From Pseudanabaena sp. Chao 1811 (lineage in GTDB: Bacteria; Cyanobacteriota; Cyanobacteriia; Pseudanabaenales; Pseudanabaenaceae), in assembly GCF_027942295.1 (NCBI RefSeq), contig NZ_CP101416.1, positions 3,272,501 to 3,336,500 on the forward strand: a stretch of DNA of 64,000 nt, in the 5' to 3' direction. The position numbers were made by a program, and so were the translations under genes. Below are positions 56,584-64,000 of the stretch, piece by piece. Below the pieces are notes generated by a model, which had not been told where the DNA came from, made no database searches, and saw nothing but the letters and a program-made list of their open reading frames with translations. Every line of letters starts with the position of its first letter. The first letter of the stretch is position 1.

Positions 56584-57260
56584 TTCGTTTAAACATTATT
56601 GTTGAAGGGGAAACAGAAGAATTATTTGTAAACAACACTTTGGTCGATCATTTAGGACAATTTCAAATTTCTACATCTGCTTGCCGCGTAACAACTAGCA
56701 AAGCTAAAGGCAAAAAAGGTGGATTAGAAAATTATGCAAAAGTTGAAAATGATATTAATCGCTGGCTAAAGCAACAAAGTAAACAAGATGCAAGATTTAC
56801 AACTATGTTCGATCTATATGCTTTACCAAATGAATTTCCATCATTTGAGCAAGCTAATAAATTATTAGATCCTTATCATAAAGTTGGATTGTTAGAAACT
56901 GCTTTTGCAAATAGTATTAATGATAATCGTTTCATTCCATATATTCAGTTGCATGAAATTGAATCTTTGATTTTTACAAATTTAGAGGAGATATATAAAA
57001 GCTTTCCTGAATATGATACATACCAAAATGAAATCAATCGATTGTCCACAGAATGCAGTAGTTATTCATCTCCTGAACTAATTAATCAAGGAATAACTAC
57101 GGCTCCTTCTAAGCGACTTGCAAAAGTTATCCCCAGATACGACAAATTAAAAACCACTTTAGCTCCTCAAGTAATCCAGAAAATTGGGTTGGTAAAAATC
57201 AGAGAAAAATGTCCACATTTTGATCAATGGGTAACACGTTTAGAGAGATTGGAAATTTGA
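56580..57260 (+). CDS. DUF4276 protein (TOPRIM-like partner of the ATPase)
   Basis: A 226-residue protein of the DUF4276 family. The TOPRIM-like landmarks are the N-terminal Glu in IIVEGETEELFV, the acidic TTMFDLYALP and the family motif HEIESLIF. In OLD-type and PARIS-type systems the TOPRIM partner is a nuclease unleashed by the ATPase; I infer a similar role but no member of this exact pair is known to me as proven. It is A+T-rich and HIP1-free like the ATPase gene, to which it is translationally coupled. Confidence 0.82.
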   Translation: MIRLNIIVEGETEELFVNNTLVDHLGQFQISTSACRVTTSKAKGKKGGLENYAKVENDINRWLKQQSKQDARFTTMFDLYALPNEFPSFEQANKLLDPYHKVGLLETAFANSINDNRFIPYIQLHEIESLIFTNLEEIYKSFPEYDTYQNEINRLSTECSSYSSPELINQGITTAPSKRLAKVIPRYDKLKTTLAPQVIQKIGLVKIREKCPHFDQWVTRLERLEI

Positions 57261-57377
57261 TGTTGTAAGCGGAATGTAAATCTGAGAAATGCAATACCAA
57301 TTAGCCGCCAATAACAAAGTTACGTCCGAACTCTAGAGGCTATAATTACACTAAATCTCTACCGATGAGTAAACTTT

Positions 57378-57665
57378 ATGACGCAAACTTTGACTCTAGA
57401 GTTGAATGACCAGTTTTTTGCTGCTCTTCATCAGCAAGCCCAAAGTATTGGCATTCCGCCAGAAAATTTAGTTGTAAAGCTGCTTGAGCAAAACTTTGCC
57501 CAAATGTTTAAGCTCTTACCAAATGATGCAGAAAAAGAACGCAGAATATCGAAATTTGAGCGTCATTTTGGAGAAATTGATCTAGGTATTGCTATGAATT
57601 TAGACAACGAAAGTATTGATGCTGACTTAGCAAAAGAATATGCCAGTAACCACGGGGACGAATAA
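57378..57665 (+). CDS. Antitoxin of a VapBC-like module
   Basis: A 95-residue protein. The start LTLELNDQFFAALHQQAQS followed by a helix is an RHH-like or VapB-like N-terminus. The acidic C-terminal part (FERHFGEIDLGIAMN) is of the kind that wraps around a PIN toxin. The stop codon TAA overlaps the toxin ATG by one base, the usual antitoxin-toxin layout. The antitoxin frame is intact although its toxin gene is interrupted. I do not recognise a named family. Confidence 0.75.
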   Translation: MTQTLTLELNDQFFAALHQQAQSIGIPPENLVVKLLEQNFAQMFKLLPNDAEKERRISKFERHFGEIDLGIAMNLDNESIDADLAKEYASNHGDE

Positions 57666-58214
57666 TGCTTCTCGATACGTCAGGGTTACTTTGCCTCCAT
57701 TACAAAACTGAACCTCTCCACACACAAGCTTGTAACGAATACAAAAAATCCTTAACTCGACTGACGCATAGCTATATCATTGTTGAATATGTAGCCTTAG
57801 CTAACCCAAGTTGCTACCTATTCATTTAAGACTAAAGTTAAAATAAAAAATGCTAGATTTTTATATAAAAATAGCGTCATTTTGGACTTAGCGAGGCTGT
57901 TTTTAACTTGTTTTGAGCCGATTTTTAATAGGTAGCAACTTGGGTTAGCTAATGCGAGAAGACTTCCGCGTGATTTCATGCTTGCTTTCATCGTTGATTT
58001 ATTGGATAACCCAGATATAGAGACAGTTTGGATAAATGAACAGCTACATCGAGAAGCCATTGAGCTATTAACTTTAAGACTGGATAAAACTTACTCTTTA
58101 TGCGATGCAGTCAGCTTTGTTTTGATGAAGCAAAGAGGAATTACTGAAGCATTAACAACTGATCGCCACTTTGAGCAAGAAGGTTTTACTCGATTGTTGC
58201 GCCCAGAAACTTAA
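57665..58214 (+). pseudogene. PIN-domain toxin (VapC-like), split by a miniature element
   Basis: Codons 1-46 read MLLDTSGLLCLHYKTE... through IIVEYVALA; the frame then runs into the inserted element and stops. After the insertion, from 57951, the same protein resumes with NARRLPRDFMLAFIVD and ends in HFEQEGFTRLLRPET. Joining the parts at the target site gives one 133-residue PIN domain with its four acidic positions: Asp in LLDTSG, Glu in IIVEYV, Asp in SLCDAVS and Asp in LTTDRHF. The toxin is therefore inactivated, while its antitoxin gene is intact. Confidence 0.9.
57803..57946. mobile_element. 144-bp miniature inverted-repeat element (MITE)
   Basis: Perfect terminal inverted repeats AACCCAAGTTGCTACCTATT and its complement flank about 104 bases without coding capacity. 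AGCT is present on both sides, and removing the element with one AGCT restores the PIN toxin frame exactly. Because the target TTAGCTAA is itself palindromic, the duplication could be 2, 4, 6 or 8 bases. No transposase with matching ends is in the window. Confidence 0.88.
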
Positions 58215-58275
58215 ACGCATCCCCTAGCGATCGCCTATATGCCAAAATGAGAACATTGAAGATATTGATTGAGCC

Positions 58276-60279
58276 ATGCAGCAGTTACTTTACATCGAGA
58301 TCCCTACGCCTCAAGTTGCAGCCGTGAAAACATGGCTCCAGACTGAGTACCAACCTCCCTTTGGGAAAAAATCCGTTGCTAAGCATGGCTTTATCCTCGA
58401 TCGCCAAAATCGCTCAGGAGCGATCGCGCAATTATCAGTATTTATTTGGACATTGCAGCGCACGACTTACCTCAAAATATTCCGATGGTCGGATGAGGTC
58501 ATGGATGGAGAAAAGGAATTTCTTGAGCATTTCACGAAAGCGGTGCGTCAAGCTTTTCCCTACGAGTTTAAACAGCCGCCTTCGATCGCCCCAAATCAAT
58601 CAATTTTTGAAGCCTTAGCTGAAGAGTATCCGCTTACGGTTAAATTCTTTCAACGGATTCCCAATGGTGAATATGACCTTAATCGCGTCTATTGGTGGGA
58701 AAAGCGCTGGCGGGAGAGTGTTAAAAATCCCGAAACTCCCAAGCAAGTAATTTTTGAAGATTCACAAGCTAATTCTGCCAAATCAGATGTGATCTATGAC
58801 ATCGTGTATCTGGGCGGAGCATTGGGGGCGATTCATGCGGCGATGATGGCGAAGTTAGGCTATCGCGTTTGCTTAGTAGAGCGCATTCCCTTTGGACGGA
58901 TGAATCGGGAATGGAATATCTCTCGTGCAGAATTTCAGAATCTCATCGATTTTGGACTCTTCACTAAAGAAGAATTTGAAGCGATGATTACGGCGGAATA
59001 TGTGGATGGATTTAACAAATTCTTTGATAGCAATAATCCCCCACATCTGAAGGCGAAGGTGCTGCATACGCCAACGGTTTTAAATATTGCGATCGATACT
59101 AATCGTTTGTTAGAAATTTGTAGTAAAAAATTACATCAATATGGTGCAGTAATTTGCGATCGCACCGAGTTTCAGAAAGTAGTAATTAACGATCGTGGTG
59201 CAACCATCTTTGCTAAGAATCTAGAAACCAATACCGAGGTAATTCTTAATTCGCGCTTAGTGATTGATGCGATGGGATCGGCTTCAGCGATCGCGCAACA
59301 ACTCAATGCTGGTCAAGCCTTTGATAGCGTTTGTCCAACCGTGGGCGCAGTTCTTGAAGGTTTTGATAAGCACGTTTGGGATTCCCAATATGGAGATGTT
59401 CTGTTTAGTCATGGTGATATTTCGCGAGGACGGCAATTAATTTGGGAACTCTTTCCAGCAGAAAAGGATGAACTAACGATTTATCTGTTTCATTATCACC
59501 AAGTCCATCCCGAAAATCCGGGATCGTTACTGGAAATGTATGAGGACTTCTTCACGATTTTGCCTGAATATCGTCGTTGTGACATGGAGAAACTGACTTG
59601 GAAGAAGGCAACCTTTGGCTATATCACAGGACATTACAGCCTCAATGAAGATTCTAAAAAATGCGCCTTTGACCGCATCTTAGCGATCGGTGATGCTGCC
59701 TCTTTACAATCGCCCCTAGTCTTTACAGGCTTTGGTTCCCTCGTCCGCAACTTGCCCCGTCTAGCGACTTTGCTGGATACGGCTCTCAAGCATGATTTGC
59801 TCAAAGCCGATGATCTCAGCCAGATTAATGCCTATCAAAGTAATATTGCCGTTACTTGGCTATTCTCAAAAGGAATGATGGTTCCAACGGGAATGTATTT
59901 ACCTCCTGAGCGAGTGAACTCAATGCTCAATACTTTCTTTGGATTACTAGCCGATGAGCCGCAACCCGTCAGCGATCGCTTTATCAAAGATCGCCTCAAT
60001 TGGTTAATGTTTAACCGACTTGCCCTGATTGCTGCTTTTAAAAATCCGAAATTAGTAATTTGGATTTTGGAAATGGCAGGGATACAGGACTTGCTGAAAT
60101 GGCTATCTAGTTATGGAGCCTTTACTCGCAGTTCTTTAACTAATGCGCTTTTAGGAGGATGGTTGCCTCAGATTTTGCGAAGTTGTCAGACATGGTTGGA
60201 ACCTGCTAATCCACGTTTATGGCTACGTCTACTAAGTTGGAGCTATGCTATTAACTATTCCGTTGGTAAACCAAAATGA
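58276..60279 (+). CDS. cruA: CruA-type FAD-dependent lycopene cyclase family protein
   Basis: A 667-residue flavoprotein. Residues 1-170 form an N-terminal domain typical of the cyanobacterial family (LLYIEIPTPQVAAVKTWLQ). From about 178 the FAD-binding fold begins: IVYLGGALGAIHAAMMA then VCLVER, followed by GRMNREWNISRAEF, which is shared by CruA/CruP cyclases, and AIGDAASLQSPLVFTGFGS. The total length fits CruA. It would cyclise lycopene to gamma- or beta-carotene at the membrane. CruA versus CruP or another member is judged from memory of family sequences. ATG start; single gene. Confidence 0.7.
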   Translation: MQQLLYIEIPTPQVAAVKTWLQTEYQPPFGKKSVAKHGFILDRQNRSGAIAQLSVFIWTLQRTTYLKIFRWSDEVMDGEKEFLEHFTKAVRQAFPYEFKQPPSIAPNQSIFEALAEEYPLTVKFFQRIPNGEYDLNRVYWWEKRWRESVKNPETPKQVIFEDSQANSAKSDVIYDIVYLGGALGAIHAAMMAKLGYRVCLVERIPFGRMNREWNISRAEFQNLIDFGLFTKEEFEAMITAEYVDGFNKFFDSNNPPHLKAKVLHTPTVLNIAIDTNRLLEICSKKLHQYGAVICDRTEFQKVVINDRGATIFAKNLETNTEVILNSRLVIDAMGSASAIAQQLNAGQAFDSVCPTVGAVLEGFDKHVWDSQYGDVLFSHGDISRGRQLIWELFPAEKDELTIYLFHYHQVHPENPGSLLEMYEDFFTILPEYRRCDMEKLTWKKATFGYITGHYSLNEDSKKCAFDRILAIGDAASLQSPLVFTGFGSLVRNLPRLATLLDTALKHDLLKADDLSQINAYQSNIAVTWLFSKGMMVPTGMYLPPERVNSMLNTFFGLLADEPQPVSDRFIKDRLNWLMFNRLALIAAFKNPKLVIWILEMAGIQDLLKWLSSYGAFTRSSLTNALLGGWLPQILRSCQTWLEPANPRLWLRLLSWSYAINYSVGKPK

Positions 60280-60375
60280 ATCCCACCGTCGCAGGCATGT
60301 GGATTTATTAAATTAAGAGGGTAAATAATCTACCACTCTTCGATACGATTCAATTATAGTAAAAAAAGACTTAAT

Positions 60376-60398
60376 ACCCCATCCATTTGCGGTGGGGT
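60376..60398 (-). terminator. Likely terminator of the response regulator gene
   Basis: ACCCCATCC and GGTGGGGT flank a short loop 17 bases past the regulator stop; further along the minus strand a run of T follows (CTTTTTTTAC). Confidence 0.6.
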
Positions 60399-60414
60399 GA
60401 TTTATTAATTGATA

Positions 60415-61230
60415 CTAACTAACAATATTTCTTAAAGTGATCGTAAAGCCATCACCTAACTTAACAGCTATTACTTGATAGCAACTATTGTTTTCTGAAG
60501 AATAGGAGATTTTTGTATCCAAAGTCCGACCTGTTTCTACTACCTCAACTAATTGTTGAAATAGATCAGGCTTGACTCGTTCGAGAAACTTTCTTAGTAC
60601 TAATTTGCCAATTAAATCTTCGCGACAGCGATCAAATAGTTTTGCAATGACATGATTTACCACAAGACAACGGAAATCTATGATGTCACCTGTGGTGGGA
60701 TCACGGACAGCCTGCACTGCGGCAATGCCATCGGTTACGCTATTGATGACACTTGTGAGTAATGCTCTAGACTGATATAACATTTCTTCAGTTTCTTTGC
60801 GTCTAGAAATTTCATCGCGCAATGCTTGCTTTTGCCGTTGAATCGTTAACTGGTTTTCTAGTCTTACTACCACTTCTTCACTCTGAAAAGGCTTGGCAAT
60901 ATAATCAACTCCACCTGACCAAAAAGCTTTTACTTTATCGAAGACATCATCAAGCGCACTAATAAAAATTATGGGTATATCGCGTAAATCTTCGTCAGCT
61001 TTGAATGCTTGACAAACCTGATATCCATCCATGTCTGGCATTTTAATATCTAAAAGGATCAAGTCTGGGCGTTTTACCTTGGCTGTTTTTAGCGCCATGC
61101 GTCCACTCGTAACACTGCGAATACTATAACCAAGTGTGGTCAATAAATCACTTAATAGTTGTAAGTTTTCAGGAAGATCGTCTACTAAGAGAATATTGCC
61201 AGTGATTTCAAGTGAAGGATTGTAGCTCAT
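60415..61230 (-). CDS. Response regulator with PAS-like output domain
   Basis: A 271-residue protein. The receiver domain (residues 10-130) has LLVDDLPEN, the phospho-acceptor Asp in LILLDIKMPDMDGYQ, Ser in FISALDD and Lys in YIAKPFQSEE. A short coiled coil (QRQKQALRDEISRRKETEE) leads to a PAS-like domain at about 155-270 (INSVTDGIAAVQAVRDPTTG). No kinase or DNA-binding domain is present. It starts 12 bases after the hybrid kinase stop, so the two form a two-component operon whose promoter has been separated by the IS insertion. Confidence 0.88.
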   Translation of the reverse strand: MSYNPSLEITGNILLVDDLPENLQLLSDLLTTLGYSIRSVTSGRMALKTAKVKRPDLILLDIKMPDMDGYQVCQAFKADEDLRDIPIIFISALDDVFDKVKAFWSGGVDYIAKPFQSEEVVVRLENQLTIQRQKQALRDEISRRKETEEMLYQSRALLTSVINSVTDGIAAVQAVRDPTTGDIIDFRCLVVNHVIAKLFDRCREDLIGKLVLRKFLERVKPDLFQQLVEVVETGRTLDTKISYSSENNSCYQVIAVKLGDGFTITLRNIVS

Positions 61231-61242
61231 GAATTAATAAGT

Positions 61243-63405
61243 TTAGGATAATAGTGGTTCAACTAAATCGATTAATTTCTCAAATTGGAAATTACGAGCA
61301 AGCTTGTTTAGAGATCTCACTAAAACAGTTTCATTTTCTGGAATTTCTCCAATTAGTTTCATTACTGAGCTTTTATCAGCTTCGAGAGCTGCGTTACATA
61401 GTTGGTTTAGCCATTTATTGGGCATAACTTTTAAATTATCAGATGTTAGTGGAGTTTCTACGCAAATATCTATGTCAGATGCATAATTAGGACTTTTCTC
61501 GTATATATATTTGACTCCAAGATGTTTGGCAAGTGTATCAAAAATACTTTGTTCATTAAATGGCTTACGCAGAAAGTCATCACATCCTGTTGAAAGGACA
61601 ACGGCTTTTTCTTCTTCTAAAACGCTTGCGGTAAGGGCGATCACAGCGGTGGCATTACCTTTGGTTGTAGATTTAATATATTTAGTTGCTTCATAGCCAT
61701 CCATCACAGGCATTCGCATGTCCATCCAGATGAGGTGTGGTTCCCACGTATCCCAAACTGCGATCGCCTCTTGCCCATTGCTAGCTTCTTTGACCTCAAA
61801 ACCCATAGGAATTAGTAGTTTAAGCAATAGTTGACAATTAATTGGTTTATCATCAACTACTAAAATTCTGTAACTAGGCTGATTGGGGGCAATGGCTAAT
61901 GCACGTTTTTTCTGAGTATCGCCATTGATTGCTTCTTTGCCCATTTGGACATGGATTTGAAATTGGAAAGTTGTGCCTTCACCAACTTTGCTAGCAACAT
62001 TAATATCACCACCCATTAGCTGCACGAATTTGCGGCTGATTGCTAAACCTAAACCTGTGCCTTCTTGTTTTTCTCGACCTGCTTGAGCCTGCGAGAAGGA
62101 AATAAATAGCTCAGACAATTCTTCTTCTGCAATCCCTACCCCAGTATCACGAACACTAAAATTTAAAATGCTGTCTTTGCTTGAGTTACTACTTGCCTTA
62201 GTGATGTAGACAAAAACTCCGCCTACTTTAGTAAATTTAAGTGCATTACCAATCAAATTAATTAAGACTTGGCGAAGCTTAATTTCATCTGTATAAATGT
62301 ATCGAGGTACGTCATAATCTCGTTCAAAACTTAGTTTTAATCCAGCATTAGTTGCACGTAACTGGAGCATATCTTCAATGTCATCCAATAAAAGGTATAA
62401 ATCAAAATTTTGAGGATTAAGAGTTGCTTTACCTGCTTCAATTTTTGATAGATCCAGAATATTGTTGATTAATGTTAGTAAATAATCACCACTACGATAA
62501 ATAATACTGGCATTTTCATACTGTTCTATTGGTAGATTACTAGTTCTTAACATTAACTGTGAAAAACCAATAACTGCATTTAGGGGTGATCGTAGTTCAT
62601 GACTCATATTAGCAATAAAAGCACTTTTCGCGAGATTAGCAGCTTCAGCTTTCGCGGCTAAATCCAATGCTTTGGCTTCGCTTTCGCGTAAATCGCGAGT
62701 GCGGTCAAAAACTCGTTGCTCTAAATCCTCATTGGATCTTTGTAAGCGCAGATTTGCTTTGTTATTTTCTTCTACAATTGCAAGAGTAATGATTGTCGTC
62801 ATCGCAATTACACTCATAAAAATTTGTAGCAATAATAGAGAATCGCCTTGGGCTACAGCCTTATAGAAAACTCCAAACTTATAGGCTGTTGACACAGAAG
62901 CAGCCATGCTCACAAGCACAATCAGAAAGGTGGTTAGCTTTGCCCCAAATCGAAAAGCCGACCATAGCAATGGTGGTAATAGTAGATATTCGAGGGGCTG
63001 ACCTTCGTAAAAAGATAGATAGGCAACAAAAACTAAACTGCTTACAGCCGTTATGAATTCCCAATTAAATATAGATCTGAGATTTATCTTTGGGTGCGTT
63101 CGCAGCCATGTCAAAGTTAGGGAGGCGAACAATAAAATACCAACGGAATCACCAATCCACCATGGCAAGAAAAGATCTTGAAGAAGGTTATACCCAACGA
63201 CATATCGATTGTTGATCACATAGAAACAAATTCCAGTTATGGTTTGGAAAATCGTACCGCTAAATATGGAGCAAAGGGCAAATATGACTACATGGCGGAC
63301 TTTCGAGAAGGGGTTATTTGTACCTGTAAATTTCAAAATTAGCGAGACTATGATTAATGTACCGATAGTCGCACCAGTACTTGAGCCTAGGGCGGGAATT
63401 ACAGC
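61243..63405 (-). pseudogene. MASE1 hybrid histidine kinase, 5' end removed by an IS
   Basis: 720 codons remain open. The MASE1 membrane domain starts mid-way (AVIPALGSSTGATIGTLII, then FLPWWIGDSVGILLF); roughly the first 100 residues expected for MASE1 are missing. Then come a coiled coil, HisKA with IANMSHELRSPLNAVIG, HATPase with NLIGNALKFTKVGG and GTGLGLAIS, and a C-terminal receiver (LIWMDMRMPVMDGYEAT and FLRKPF). At 63406 the frame meets IS sequence. A TTG at 63336 could start a shortened protein, but a normal product is not possible. Confidence 0.85.
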
Positions 63406-63406
63406 C

Positions 63407-64000
63407 TATTGAGGGAAAGAGTAGTACAAGATAAGCTAGGATAGCAAAACCCAAAAGAGAGTAAAAAATGGCACCTTACTCACTAGATCTCAGAGAAAAG
63501 ATCGTAGCAAACTACGAAGCAGGAAATACATCGATTCGGGAAGTAGCGAAGCAATTTCAAGTCGCGACGAAAACAGTGCAAAAACTACTGAATCAATACC
63601 GAGAGACAGGAGAACTAAACCACAAACCATTAGGTAGTCCAATCAAAAGTCCCCTCGAAGCGCATCAGGAGAAAATCCTCGAAATTGTCTCAGAGCATCC
63701 AGATTGGACACTATGGCAGTACTGTGAAGAAGTAGCAGAACAAACAGGAGTATCAGTGACCACAGGCAGCATGTGCCGATTTTTCCAGAGGCATAACATC
63801 ACTCTAAAAAAAAGACCTATCGCCATGAAAAGGTAAAAAGTGAGGCAGTACAACAGCAAAGATGTGAATTTTGGGAAGCATTGAATGAAGTGAAAGCTGA
63901 AGATCTGATTTGTATTGATGAAACGGGAGTATGGCAGGGGATGGAACGCTCTGTGGCAAGAAGTGAATGTGGCAAAAGAGTATTCAGTCTTCGTCCCTTT
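63407..64000 (+). mobile_element. IS630-family insertion sequence (left part)
   Basis: The kinase reading frame ends at a TA (63407-63408), the target dinucleotide of IS630/Tc1-mariner elements. The IS runs from there past the window end. It holds a transposase in two overlapping frames. The right end and the missing 5' part of the kinase gene should lie just outside the window. Confidence 0.82.
63468..64000 (+). CDS. IS630-family transposase, two frames joined by -1 shift (partial)
   Basis: The first frame (122 codons, 63468-63836) gives MAPYSLDLREKIVANYEAGN, a helix-turn-helix DNA-binding part (REVAKQFQVATKTVQKLLN), and ends AMKR. Before its stop lies a run of eight A (63806-63813). A -1 shift there continues as TYRHEKVKSEAVQQQ and FWEALNEVKAEDLICIDETG, the first Asp of the DDE catalytic triad, open to the window end. 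A slippery A-run at this point is typical of IS630-family programmed frameshifting, so this is probably a working gene and not a broken one. Confidence 0.88.

Noticed and set aside
57818-58060. 80-codon minus-strand frame over the MITE and toxin
   Set aside because: It bridges the element and the antisense of the PIN gene; the plus-strand reading explains the sequence fully.
55462-58214. Prophage or integrative element
   Set aside because: No integrase, phage structural gene or attachment repeats are visible; an accessory island is all that can be said.
63468-63836. Stand-alone 122-residue helix-turn-helix protein
   Set aside because: The catalytic half continues in the -1 frame right after, so this is the first part of an IS630 transposase.
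1-64000. tRNA, rRNA, tmRNA or CRISPR loci
   Set aside because: I looked for T-loop words, conserved rRNA segments and spaced identical repeats and found none that hold up.

Overview
The window comes from a cyanobacterial chromosome, most likely a filamentous Pseudanabaena-like or related non-heterocystous strain. The evidence is the split RNA polymerase beta-prime gene (rpoC1 and rpoC2), NdhO, a MenG/UbiE-type methyltransferase, Ycf46, the cyanobacterial DUF3038/DUF4335 pair, a CruA-type flavoprotein, FurA-like Fur and dozens of HIP1 octamers (GCGATCGC). The genus is an inference. No tRNA, rRNA or CRISPR array was seen.

Layout. 0-11.5 kb is a minus-strand block: the first codons of purQ, then purS, an Rpn/PDDEXK nuclease, rpoC2, rpoC1, rpoB and HU. 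12-25 kb is mostly plus strand: a drug/metabolite transporter, a diguanylate cyclase, a MurG-like glycosyltransferase, a DnaJ-pentapeptide protein, RlpA, a VWA protein, a GAF-adenylate cyclase and a response regulator-VWA-FHA operon. 25-33 kb holds a CHAD protein, then Ycf46-DUF3038-DUF4335 and an HD-GYP phosphodiesterase on the minus strand. 34-44 kb runs plus: menG, a Uma2 nuclease, rodA, mdh, a Ser/Thr kinase fused to an AAA-like NTPase, a second AAA-like NTPase fused to 14 WD40 repeats, and a cupin. 44-50 kb has surE, ndhO, a PiT phosphate transporter, mreBCD and fur. 50-55 kb has a 23S rRNA methyltransferase-like gene, a frameshifted Uma2 gene, a TPR protein and an M16 peptidase. 55.5-58.2 kb is an A+T-rich, HIP1-free accessory island: an AAA ATPase overlapping a DUF4276 (TOPRIM-like) gene, then an antitoxin whose PIN toxin partner is split by a 144-bp miniature element. 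58-64 kb carries the CruA-type flavoprotein, a response regulator and a MASE1 hybrid kinase cut at its 5' end by an IS630-family element whose transposase appears to need a -1 frameshift.

How genes work together. The window is rich in nucleotide signalling (c-di-GMP synthesis and hydrolysis, cAMP synthesis, two-component and Ser/Thr kinase genes). It also encodes most of the cell-elongation machinery (MreBCD, with RodA separately) plus RlpA. The candidate defence system is the ATPase-DUF4276 pair with the broken VapBC-like module; the kinase/AAA and AAA/WD40 neighbours are a second, more speculative STAND-like module.

Intergenic space is filled with unusual palindromes: near-perfect stems of about 15-40 bp, usually closed by a GC-NNN-GC triloop, some framed by conserved border motifs. 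At least three border families can be told apart by eye, and they look like the least described structure here.
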